Shown piece by piece: positions 1-11,376 of a DNA stretch of 64,000 bases. Source of the DNA: Coniella vitis (lineage: Eukaryota > Ascomycota > Sordariomycetes > Diaporthales > Schizoparmaceae); contig WUJK01000006.1 of NCBI GenBank assembly GCA_011317545.1, forward strand, positions 496,001 through 560,000, read 5' to 3'. Within the stretch, counting starts at the first letter, position 1. Each line of letters opens with the position of its first letter. The notes beneath the pieces are model-generated. The model saw nothing but the letters and a program-made list of their open reading frames with translations, was not told the DNA's origin and searched no databases. The position numbers and the translations under genes are program-made.

Positions 1-1030
1 TTGCCAAGCTTGTCTCGATAACTTTGGGTATTTGTGACGTCGCCAAGAGGAGCCAGAGGCGGATGAACAAGCAATCGACGGAGTGGTGGAGACTTGGTCG
101 GAACGCGAATTGCAATCCAGGAACAGAAACCCGGTGGGGGTGGAGTTGCGATGCAAGAACGAGAGGACGCCGGCTCGAGGCAAGCTCGAAGCGATTGCGG
201 CGGCTGATAAGGATGGCTGGGGCACCGAATTCAAAAGAGGGAAGAGAAAAAAAAGTTTGGGGATGGTAGGATGTTTGCGACGACGAGACGCAGGCAGAAA
301 GGTCGATGGGATGGAGGGAAAGAGAGATCTTGGCACAAGGCCGGCATGATGGTACAAGGTTGAAGCCTGATGGCCGCGCCAGCGAATCGACAGCGCTGGA
401 TTGTGCGAAAGACTGAGTGACAGGAGTGGCCGGATCCAGCACCGGAAAGGCGTAAGTTAGGGGGGCATTCCTAGAACTTCTAGCACTCTCTTACTGCATG
501 GTCTTGTATCTGCAGGGAACCCGGCCAAGATTTTGCTTGTCGGGCACATGCCTGGGATAGGCCTGGAAGAGCCTGGGGCCGCCCCTGGTCGTTGCTGCTA
601 TTATTGGCGTCACACCCCCTCTAAGACACACGCCGTTTATTACTTGCCCCTCCACACAATCACGTTTTCAGCACTTGAAGCCAGTTTGCGAGAATCCAGC
701 GTGACTGACTCATTGGCCACTTTTACTTGGAGGTGCTGAGCTGGGGTCGGCCACAGTACTAGGTATGTACTTATGTATGCGGCCTGGCCACCCATTGCGA
801 TGAGATGCAGCCCCAAAACCTGCGACACAATCCACGTCAGCTCCATTTCTCTCTGCTACGCCTCTTCATAAACTCTACTTATTACTGCTGTATGACGATC
901 ATCTCAACGACTGCTGGCCTATCCTTTGTAAGCACCTGCCCAACTAAGTAAGCCGTACGCGTATTGAATACACACTGCCCGCATTTGCTTGCATATCTGG
1001 CGCACTTATTGGAACCCAGGTAGTATACGT
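1..1030. other. Leading unique sequence, no gene supported
   Basis: This stretch has normal fungal base composition and only short overlapping open frames (up to 88 codons) without recognisable motifs. It is probably flank or untranslated sequence of a gene left of the window. It ends where the RIP-degraded AT-rich block begins. Confidence 0.5.
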
Positions 1031-1095
1031 TCACGAGCACCTTCGCTTCGCTACGGTTCGCCGCCTACGGGCGGGACCCTTGCAGGGAGCTTTTA
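1031..1095 (-). repeat. GC-rich hairpin tract, candidate Helitron 3' terminus
   Basis: A short unmutated GC-rich piece marks the left edge of the RIP block. Read on the minus strand it carries a hairpin with stem CCGCC/GGCGG and loop CGTA, followed by a CG-rich tail of about 40 bases that ends near TATACTA. Helitrons have a hairpin near their 3' end, and the Helitron ghost to the right is on the minus strand, so position and orientation fit. The canonical CTRR end is not clear and the tail after the hairpin is longer than usual, so this is a guess. Confidence 0.3.
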
Positions 1096-1828
1096 GTATC
1101 GAAAAATATATAGGGCTTTAATAATTCTATAGCATCTGATTGGTCTATATATAAATCTGCCTGCTACGGAGCTTATAATACCGTTATTATTAATATTTAA
1201 AGATACCGTACCTTTTAAAAAGTACGCGTTCTTTCTAACAAAGTATACGCTACGCCTAAATATATATTTACTCTTTATAATAATAGCAATAATCGCTAAT
1301 ATATATACGAGTATAAATACGGTTAATTCGATCTATAAGAATACTATCTCCTAGTCTATATATCTAAATTTATTAATATCTACGGCCTTTACTAATATTT
1401 TAGATATCTTTATTATAGAACTTCTATTCCGTACCTCGCTAGAACCTAATATATCTACTACTATTACGTCCGCTGCCCCCGCTATATATTAAACGTATCT
1501 TAAGAGAGCGTATCTAATACCGTATAGGGGAACTAGTAATTTAACTACTATTATTACTACTATTATAGCTAGCTATAACGCTGCTAACGGTAGTAACGGT
1601 AACTATAATAGCGATAACGATACGGACGGTAATAATAATAATAATAAGGACGGCGATAATAATAATAATAATAACGATAACGACGGCGGCGATAATAATA
1701 ATAATAACGATAACGATAACGATAACGTTAACGCCGACGATACAGGCGTATATAATAATAATAATAACGACGGCGATAACGATACGGACGGTAATAATAA
1801 TAATAATAACGACGGCGATAATAATATA

Positions 1829-1865
<37 letters not shown>

Positions 1866-1880
1866 TAAGCGGTAATAGCG

Positions 1881-1916
<36 letters not shown>

Positions 1917-3540
1917 TTCCTAATATCCCTCCGACTTAATTTAATATTAGCGCCTAGCCTATAACTATTCCTAGTAATTAAGTATTTATTATTATCGCTC
2001 GATTCGGCTAAAGTATTAAAAAACTACCGAAAACCCTTAATACCCTCGATTAATACTATAAAGCTAACGATAATAATACTAGTAACGTTATTCTCCGGCC
2101 CCTTATTCGTATTAAATTTAATCGTATTTAAACTATTAAGGGCTTTATAATATAATTATTAGGATAATCGGCTCCTATTCCTTATATAAAATATACGGAT
2201 AATCGCGGGCCTTTTATCGAATATATTAACTTTATTAATATTACCTTTAATACTTATAGCAATTATTACTATAGTTCCAAGGGTAGTAAGTATAATTATT
2301 ATATTAAAGTTATTACTACTACCGCCGCTAAAATCGCCTTACTTAATACTAGTATATCTTCTATTACTATTTATATAACCTATATAATATTAATTAATAT
2401 ACTAATAATCTTTTATTATAGATAATAGTTAAATAGATAAAACTTATAAAGTATAGTAGACCGTTACCCCCGCTATCGCCGCTAGTATATATTACCTTTT
2501 AATATATAATATTTATAGAATCTATATTATATTAATTATTATACTAACTACTATATATATAAATAATCCTTAAGTTAGTAAGAAGCGTAAATTATAATAA
2601 CCCCCCGCTACCGCCGCTACCGCTGCCGTTACCCTTGTTATAAAGAAGATTAAGAAGACTAAGATTAATAATAAAAAGAATAAAAAGATTACTAAGACTA
2701 ATAGCAAAAATAATAATAATAATAATAATAATAGCGAGAGTAATTCCGACGATAATAATAATCTATATAGATTCCGATCTAACCCCGCTTATAATACTTA
2801 TTAGCCGATGCTTATAAAGCTAGTAAATAAGGCTAAGCTTACTAAATCTAAAACTATTATAAAGTATACTCTTAAAATAGGTATTATACCTTTATTAAAA
2901 AAGGCTATTATTACTATTATTAAGATTAAAGCTATTATTAAGCTACTTATAAATATCGCCGCTATTACCGCCTAACCGATACCTTTATTATAGTAAATAT
3001 AATAGCTATAATAACCTTAGCCCTTTATAATATTCCCGCCTAATACTTAATTTCCCTATAATACCTACGGATTCCCTTAATACCCTAGATTCTTCCCGTT
3101 CCCGTAGCTATAGCTATAGCCTATAATTCCTACTTAGCTACCTATAGCCCTAATATAGCCTTATACCCCTACCGGCTATATTCTAATTACTATACTTAAT
3201 ACTATAATCTATAATATTCGCCGTAGCCTCCGTACTTTATAGGGCGTAGTACCTATACTATAAACGTTAGTTCCTATATTATAAAGCTTAGTAGATACTA
3301 TTAGTAATAATATTCCTAATAACGATAATAGCGATAATAATATAATTATAATTATTAATTAGGAGGAATAAGCTTTATTATATTTTAATTTTATAGGTTT
3401 TCTATATTAAGCCGGTTAATACCCTAATACTTATAGGATTAGAGTTTTATAAAAGAGTTTATTAGGAGTTTCGGTAGATATATATATAGGTTATAGAATA
3501 ATTAATACTATTAACTAACTTTATACTTATATTAAGCCTT
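1096..3540. mobile_element. RIP-degraded AT-rich sequence, unidentified coding ghost
   Basis: This is strongly AT-rich DNA almost without CA or TG dinucleotides. It lies downstream of the Helitron helicase in the Helitron's own orientation. The segment about 1926-2450 reads as a broken plus-strand frame that I cannot assign to a family; it is preceded by an Asn/Asp-rich low-complexity tract and followed by a Lys/Asn-rich and then a Pro-rich part. It could be a second gene carried by the Helitron, or the gag-like part of another element. No LTR or target duplication was found. Confidence 0.4.
1590..1918. repeat. AAT/GAT/AAC low-complexity repeat
   Basis: This is a long run of AAT triplets interspersed with GAT, AAC, GGC and GGT. 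In the plus frame it would encode an Asn/Asp/Gly-rich tract. It looks like an originally Asp/Gly-rich coding repeat that RIP has shifted towards Asn codons. A shorter tract of the same kind lies near 2709-2760. Confidence 0.7.
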
Positions 3541-6500
3541 ATAGTTATATTATATTCTTATAAATTAATAACTTATTATATATAATATTTTATAACCGGG
3601 TCTTATTTATAGTTTATAATATATATAAGCCGTTTATATTAGTAATACGCGAGATTATTATATAGAATTAACCGTATAAGAAAACCGGAACTCTAAGGTT
3701 AATACCTATTACTATAAAAAACTAGCCTTAAGATTTATTAATTATTATTATAAAATATAACTATATAGGGAATTATAATCTTATAATCGGATATAGGGAT
3801 TCTTATAGCGTTATTATAAGCTTAATTCGGGGGATTAAGCGAACTTAGCTAATATTCTCTCCGGTTAGAATATATATAATAAGGTAATATTTTTTTATCT
3901 TAATAATACTTAAACGGGTATTATTATAAAGTTTACCGTTTAGATTAAGGTTCTATAGTAGAATAATTAAAGCCCTTAGCTTTATATAGAGATTTATAGG
4001 CGGTAATAAGGTAACTTCGAAGGATTATAAATATTCCGGGGGTAATTAAGGAGTAGGCTTATTCGCCGAGCTTACTATAATCGTTATAGAAGATTATAAT
4101 ACTATAATATCTCCTAAATACCGATTTAGCATTATTATATTAAGTTTATTAATAATATTATTACGAAAGGTAAGAATATAATGATTAGTAAATATAATAG
4201 GATTAATTAGGCTAGCTTATAAGAGAGTTTCGGGATAAACTATAATAAAGAAATCGGTAGTATAATCGTATATAGAAATACTATCTATAGGCTTAATAGA
4301 TCCTTAGAGTTCCGGCTTATATAATAGGTCTTATAGCTATTTAATAAAGCTAATATTTATAGTATTAGCCGACCGTACCTATATATTCTTAGTTAAATAA
4401 CGGATATAGAGCTTCTTCTAAATCGTAGACCTTAAAAGTAAGGCTTAAATAACCTTTATACGGGATGCTTTAGGAATTATAGGGGGGATTTAAGTAAAAT
4501 TACTACCTAGAATAACCGGAATTCTACTGAAAAGAAAGGCTTCCCCCCGAATATCCTATAAAGTTCTATTAATAGCTTTAAAATAATACCGATACTATAT
4601 AGGAACTTTATCCTAGATAATTAATAATGTTTATTTTAGTAAATCCGCTAAAATAGAGTTCTTACGGATATTATAAGTTAATATTTTATAAACTTATAAC
4701 GGAATCTTTAGGCGAGAATAAAATATACGATTACCTAGTAATAGTAAAGTAATAATACCGGAGGATACTATATAAAGGATAACCTTTTATAAAAACCGAA
4801 AATATATAGTAAGACCCTTATAAAGGTAAGTCTTTCCGGTACCTCCGGCTCCTTAAATAAAGTAATATATAATCTTTAGATCTCTTTCGATATATATAAT
4901 AATTTCGGAGTAGTATTTGGTTTATATAATATTAAAGTTAGTTATAATATTATTATAAATATCCTATTAGATAGCTAGAATATATACTATTTCTCGGGTA
5001 AGGAGCCGATTAATTTATAAATATTACTAATCGTACTTAAGCTAAGATAAACTATATTATTATAATATCCTATTATTATTAAGGAGTATTTCGCTTATTA
5101 AGTAAAGACCGAAATTATAATAAGTAGTTTATAAATCCCGTAAACGTTAAGATAAGTTATTATACTCCCGAATTCGGTAAGGTAGGTTATTATAAAGACT
5201 ATCTTAAAACTAAGTTTATAATCTTAGCGGATTTATAATATCCTCCGATAATAAAGCTATAATAAATAGCTATTATAAAGCGTAATTACTCTTAAAGCTC
5301 TAGGCTTCCTAGAAGTAGGATATCTACCGATTATTATCGTTAAGTAAACCTATAGTAGTATAGACGGTTCGAAAAATAGGATAAACTACCGAATTTATTA
5401 TACGGGTATATTCGAAGGATTTAAGCCCGGGAAAAGTATAAAGTAATAGATATAGAAAATATACTTCTCCTATAATAGGAGGTATAAAATTTATATAACC
5501 TAAAGCTATATTATATTAACGGGGTTTCTAGCTTTATAAACTTTTTTACTAAATATACTACTAGGGGAAATCGATATAGAAAGTATTTATAACGCTCGAG
5601 TTTACCGAATTATATTTAAACTAACCTATAAGCTCCGACTTTAACCGTTATATAAGAGTATTAAGCTCTAATACCGCTAGATCGGCCCGAAAAAAGACCG
5701 GTTACTAATTTTCGAGATATACGGGTAGCTAAATAACTAGCGGATACTCCTTATAGATAGGAAACTTAAATAGCTATATAATAGCCTCCGTAGGACTAAT
5801 ATACCGGTATTATAAATAATATATAATCTCGTTAATATTACCGTTTTTATTATAAAGTAAGATCGTTATTAGATCTATACCTTTATAAATATATTTATAT
5901 ATATATTTAATAGCTTTAATACTTATATAGATCTTAATATTAATATAAGCTTAATACTTTCGGTAAAGATATAGATTATACGGGATAATCTAACGGTTAT
6001 TAGCCTAAAGTCTAATATTATTTATAGTTTTCTCGATCGAGATACTATTATTACGACGTTGATATATCGGATAGCTATCTTTAGGTATAGTTATTTCTTT
6101 AATAAAAGCCTTTAGAAATCGTTTCGAGTATTTCGGTACCTTTCCTAATATAAGCGGGTATATATAAGGATTAATAGGATTTTATAAATTATAGGGCGTA
6201 TATATTATTATTATAATAATAAGATCCTATAAAAGTTTATCTAGGTCCTTATCGGGGGTAGGAATCTTAGCTCGAATAATTCGATTAATATTTTCGGGAG
6301 ATCGATAAAGGGAAGCTATAATATCGGAAAGGAATAATAGGATATACTTATATAATAACCCTCTTTTTTAGAACTCTATAGTCTAAATAATACCCGTATA
6401 ATTACCGAAAATACCGCTATAAAGCTTATTAATTAAAATAGTAGACTTTAGGTAAAAAACCTTACTTATAATATCGGGTCGGTTTATAATATTTTCTCTA

Positions 6501-8380
6501 GCGCTTAGCTTACGGGTAATCTCTAGCTAGTTAGGATTTATAATTATTATAATAAAGAAAACTAAAGGGCTAAGTATATATATAATTATAATTAAGTTTT
6601 AATAATATTACTAAATAAACCGAATACCGCTTATATAAATTATAGGAAGAATAATATACTTACTAACGTTAGTAATATCTCTATTACTATTTTATAGCTA
6701 ATCTATTAGCCTATTATATAGGTTTACCCGAATCTTATATTAATTAAGCTTAAACTATTATAACTTCTATTAATTACTATAAGCCTAAAGATTAATTAAA
6801 AACTATTAAAAAAGCCTCCGAAACCGAAATAGGATATAAGGTTATTATACCCTAGGATATAAAATATAACGGTAGTAATCTCGCTAACCGATTCTATCCC
6901 GTTTTTTACCCTAATTCTATAAATTATATAACCGTAAAGCTTAATAAAAACCCGTATTACTATAAGGGAATAGTAGAGGATATATAAGGGGTAAATATAC
7001 CGGATAAGTTAAGGAGATAATAATAAAGTAAGGGTTAAGAACTCCTATAGCGGATCTTTCGGCTAAAATAATATTATAAAAAGAAGCCTCCTTACGCTCT
7101 ATAGAAATAATATAGTAATCTTATTTATAATAAATAAGTTAAATCGGTAGCGATTAGTACCTTTTTCGATAATTAATTATATTTATAGGTTAAATAAGAT
7201 CCGTTAGTAAGTATAACGGCTTTATAATAATCTCTCGTAAGCGGTAAGATATATCGAAATAAACCGATTATTATATTATAGATACTCCGTAATATCCTAA
7301 AGTATTATAAACTTTAAGTTTTTATTCTATATACTATATAGTTCCGTAGTAATTAGCGGATCGAAAAAGTAAAGCTATATAAATCGCGGAGTAAAGATCC
7401 CTTATAATTATAACGGGCCGTAATAGTAATAGAGAATACCTTAAATCTAATAATCGATATAGCTAGTATATAAACTATACCGTATTTCTTTCCTAGATAT
7501 CGATATAAAAGCGAAAGTATTATTATATTCTTATATATACTTCCGAAAGTTTATAAACTCTAGAGTATTATTATAGAGTAGTTATAATAAGAACCTCGGA
7601 ATTAGTATAAAGAGAGGAAGAATAATATCGCCTTAGTTATAGTATTTACTAAACTTAGGATCCTATAATAATAATTACTATAAATATATTAATAGAATTT
7701 ACAGAATATTCGACTAATATATAATACTTATAGCTAGCTATTTATCTTTCTAGTATAAAGTATTATAATAATTATATATAATATCTATAGATCCTAGATT
7801 ATAAATAGGTTCCGTTTCTACTAATATTATTAGAATCTAGCCCTTAAGGTTACCGACTTATAAAGGCTATAAATTCTATAAACCGCTCCGGCGGGACTAT
7901 AATTCTCGCTATATAGGCGGTTTATTCTATAGCTATATAGAGGGTTTATTTTATAATTATAAATTAAGTAATATTAAAAGTTCCGGCGGTTATATAGGAG
8001 CTATAGGTTACCGTCGGAGTTATATATCTTTATAAGACTTATAGGTTAAATAAGGTATACTATTTCTCCGTAAAGGAAAGTTAGAAGTAGGATACTAATA
8101 ACGGTATATATTATAAAAGGAGGATTTAGAGGATTAAACCGGCCTTATATAGCGTTATCGAGGAGGTATTAGGGGTAGAATCGAATAAAGATATTATAAA
8201 CTTTATAAAACTAGTACTATAAACTTTATAAAGCTATAATAGGTAAGGGATTTATAGAGATTTACGGAGGCTTAGGAATAAACTTAGTAATTATAGCAGA
8301 TTAAAGAGTAGATTATACTAGTAAAGAATATTTATAATAGATACGGGCGATTTATTTATAGTGGATATAGACGATTTAAA
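3540..8380 (-). pseudogene. Helitron Rep/PIF1-helicase polyprotein, RIP-destroyed
   Basis: Minus-strand translation across many stops shows the autonomous fungal Helitron protein in order. First comes a Rep N-terminal (Helitron_like_N) region: a piece reading RDITNVSKYIILP near 6650-6690, then a KYSKRFLKAF-type segment near 6080-6200 and a KAIKYIYKYIYKG-type segment near 5870-5900. These are followed by a PIF1-family helicase with Walker A GGTGKT at 4829-4846. Near 3600-3660 the terminal helicase motif reads RITNINGLYIL. Helitrons transpose by rolling circle, with Rep nicking DNA and the helicase unwinding it. Every domain carries in-frame stops of the RIP type (CAG/TGG to TAG), so no protein can be made. 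The 5' (right) limit is only approximate and the TC terminus was not identified. Confidence 0.85.
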
Positions 8381-8800
8381 AAGCTTATAGGCGTAAATAC
8401 TAATAGTTAAGTATATATAAATATTGCAATTTATAGCTAATATAGGTGGCGCTATTAATAATTAGTTAGGGCTGTTGTAGGTTTTGCGGGCCGTTTTGGT
8501 TATATGCACTAACGCCTTGACCGGACTTTGTGGATACTGAGCTGTAGTATATAGATTAGGATATCACAACTTCAAGATCTGCACATTAAGTACTACCTAG
8601 GTAGATACAAAATCGTTATCATTTTATTCATCTTTACATAGTATATCGATAATCTTATACATCGAGTGCGCAACACCAAAAGCAAAGAGCAAAAACTTTG
8701 AACAAGACGCCCTATTTATGCTCTGTCCGACCAGCACCTCTGACATCTTGCTTTTGTCTATTTCGCAATCCTTGGCTTTCCGACGTCCGCCAAGAGAATG
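8381..8800. other. Junction from RIP block to gene segment
   Basis: Composition returns to normal between about 8400 and 8480. The rest is the probable 3' flank of the minus-strand coiled-coil gene. No motif or further gene is seen. Confidence 0.5.
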
Positions 8801-10102
8801 CTACTCTTTAAATGACAAATTGGAAGAAACTGGACGCTCGGTGATATCAACGCTTAGCCCTGCGGCGATCAACCTTACCTGCAACTGCTGGCGATCGACT
8901 TCGTTGAGGCTCATCCTGGCCTTCAACTGTCGGTTCGCCATCACCAGCCGCTCGGCCTTACCTCGAAGGTGCGCTTCAAGCCTCTCGTAGTGTTTGATGC
9001 TCGCATTGAGGCGTGCATTCTCGCGCTCAAGCTTCGCAATCTTCTCACAAGTGTTGGGCTCGACACCATCACCAGGATGGTCGGAGCTTTGAGGCGGCAG
9101 GCGAGTGTAGGTGCAGAGTCGGCCTGCCATATCTTGAACGGACTTGTTCTGAAACTCGGGTCGTCCTTGTTGTACGAGTTTCCACAGGACATCGAGTGTT
9201 CCAGTCATTTCCATATGCTTTTTGCGTAAGCTCTGGAGCTGGTCCATGGCGATGACGCGCTGGGAAACCTCTTCATGTAGCATTTCATCCAGAGCTCGAA
9301 AATCCCGCTGCAGTTTAGTGTTGATTTCGTCAATCTGTCTTTCTGCGGCTTGGATTTCTCTCATGCGTCTGGAGGGGTTCACGGATACATCGGGCTTCGC
9401 AATGGCTGAAGAGATATCGGGCCTTGGCTCTAAACCTTCTTCAATGCTAGACATGACGCTTGACATCCGCCTGGGACTCGGCCCATATGCGAGCTCGTCT
9501 AACTTTTCCTCGTCAAACACTTGGTCACTGGGTGAGTCAGCAGTCTCGACGGCTCGATCTGGAAGCATCGCTGCACGATAAGCCGAGTGGTAGGACTCTG
9601 TTCTAAAGGATGCAGGGCATACACACCCCGCCTCGGTGTGCGGATGATTGACAGGATAATGCTCAACACCACGGCGGCGTCTCTGAGGAGGAGGCTGGGG
9701 GGCGAGCGTTTGTATGGTCGATGGTGTTGCATAGTGCACACTGTCACCGTACTCGGACAGCTGCAACGAGAAACGCTGGACACTGGCTCGGACGTTTTTG
9801 TGCCCGAGTACATGCTTGAGAAAGAGGTTCTTCAGACCTACATGGGCGTGCTTCTTGACGAGCACCCGCGGCTCTCCCTCCGATCTGTGGAAGATGCGCC
9901 CAAGCACAGAGGTTGTCTGCCCTCGACTCGTGCTTGCGGGTTTAGGACTCGTCGACGGGTTCGCAGTCGCAGTGTTTGCTCCAGAGGATTGAGACCAGCA
10001 GTCCATCTGGGCAATAAGCCTGACGCCGTCCATCTCTACTGGCGGTCTTTGTCCAGAGTACACTGGCTCACGAGGCTTGAGGCTACTCCTGAAAGAAGAC
10101 AT
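8801..10102 (-). CDS. Coiled-coil protein of unknown function
   Basis: A single-exon frame of 433 residues, the longest uninterrupted one in this part of the window. I do not recognise a named family. Residues 1-210 are low-complexity and basic/Pro/Ser-rich, with a PQPPPQRRRR patch near residue 135. Two helical, heptad-rich blocks follow at about 243-310 (ending in a QLQSLRKKH stretch) and about 350-415 (KIAKLERENARLNASIKHYE), predicted to form coiled coils. There is no signal peptide or membrane segment. The first Met (MSSFRSSLK) is taken as the start because the upstream region is AT-richer and has no in-frame extension of note. It lies downstream of HEI10 on the same strand, 1.27 kb away, and its 3' end faces the RIP block. 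A structural or scaffold role is plausible but not shown. Confidence 0.7.
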   Translation of the reverse strand: MSSFRSSLKPREPVYSGQRPPVEMDGVRLIAQMDCWSQSSGANTATANPSTSPKPASTSRGQTTSVLGRIFHRSEGEPRVLVKKHAHVGLKNLFLKHVLGHKNVRASVQRFSLQLSEYGDSVHYATPSTIQTLAPQPPPQRRRRGVEHYPVNHPHTEAGCVCPASFRTESYHSAYRAAMLPDRAVETADSPSDQVFDEEKLDELAYGPSPRRMSSVMSSIEEGLEPRPDISSAIAKPDVSVNPSRRMREIQAAERQIDEINTKLQRDFRALDEMLHEEVSQRVIAMDQLQSLRKKHMEMTGTLDVLWKLVQQGRPEFQNKSVQDMAGRLCTYTRLPPQSSDHPGDGVEPNTCEKIAKLERENARLNASIKHYERLEAHLRGKAERLVMANRQLKARMSLNEVDRQQLQVRLIAAGLSVDITERPVSSNLSFKE

Positions 10103-11376
10103 GGTGAAATTTTTGGAAGTTATTTTAATAGAGATGCGAGCTTTTCAGAATGGTGCTTGAAGATCAGGGTCTGTGCACCTTGATGAGATTGACCTACCCA
10201 GCAGAGTGTGAAGTTAAGCGTTGGTTGGATGGTGTAGAAGAAAAAACAAGACTTGAAATGGACACCAGGAAATGGTTCCGTTGCGCAGATTTATGGTGCT
10301 CCATACGGTCCAGGCAACAATCAGACTGTCCAGGTGTGGGCAATACTCTCTGCTGCCGTTCTTGGCAGGCTGCCCAGCGACGGCTATTAGGCATTGTTCC
10401 ACGCTTGGATGAGAGAACAAAGGCTTTTTAATGTCGAGTTAGGGGATGTGTTGTCGCAGCTTGCAAGCTTCAACAATGGCTTTGTCGAGTGAAGTTTATC
10501 GTCTGTTGTAGCCATAATATCCACACTATGCGAGGCCGTGTCTCCAAGTCCATAGGTCAAGAACGCCCCACGATAATGCTGAGTCTGATATTTAAGAAAG
10601 TGAAATATAAACGAAACGCTGCCTGCTATGCGTCACGTGGTTTCGAACATGACAGTATCGCATGTTTTCAAAGCCTGCATGAGCTCTTGGAATGAATGAT
10701 AAACATATCGTCTTCCAAATTCATCATTGCTAGACTGACTAAACTTACAAAACTCGACCATCGACCATCCAAAATCGTATAGCTTGTCATGGTCAAAGTC
10801 ATGGAGCCATGGCCTTGTCCGAGGTTCTGAGGAAGAGCTTAATGGAGGTCATGGACAGCGTCTGGGTAATTCAACTTGGGACTTTCAGTTTCATAAGGAT
10901 TGCCAATTCGATATTGTTCGATAGAATATGGCTAAGTTTTGTTACAACTGAGCGTTACCGTATCTTTCAGTCCAGATGGAAAGTAACGGTGTAGTATCAG
11001 CAATGACTAGTATAGTCAAAACCAGTAATGCATTACTGGTCGTGGTAGTCGACTCCTGATCCCTACCAACAAACAGGTGTTGGGATATTGCTTTCCTGTG
11101 AAAAGAAGAAGCATAGGTGAAAGATCAACACCATGGAGTAGACACCAATGATAATGTGAATCTTGTGAACTCAGAAACCAAGCCCCCGAAACCTTACAGG
11201 GATTGAACCATCGCAAGACTTTCGCCCTGACGAAATGATGGTCAATTATTGCTGTCATTCAAGATGTCGGGTAGAGACGTGATCCAATAACTTACGAGGT
11301 CGTCGGTCAGTGGTCGAAAATTGGACCAGGAGGTAGTTGTACCACTGTAGCCATTGTTAATACATTTTAAAGCGCA
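10103..11376. other. Intergenic, coiled-coil gene promoter side
   Basis: This is sequence between the 3' end of HEI10 and the start of the coiled-coil gene. Only short frames without motifs occur. It contains a perfect 20-bp palindrome, listed separately. Confidence 0.5.
11022..11041. repeat. Perfect 20-bp palindrome
   Basis: ACCAGTAATGCATTACTGGT equals its own reverse complement over all 20 bases. It lies about 340 bp beyond the HEI10 stop and 920 bp upstream of the coiled-coil gene. It could be a dimeric protein-binding site or a chance palindrome. Confidence 0.85.

Noticed and set aside
24..349. Two overlapping short frames at the window start
   Set aside because: Arg/Lys-rich composition and mutual overlap suggest non-coding sequence.
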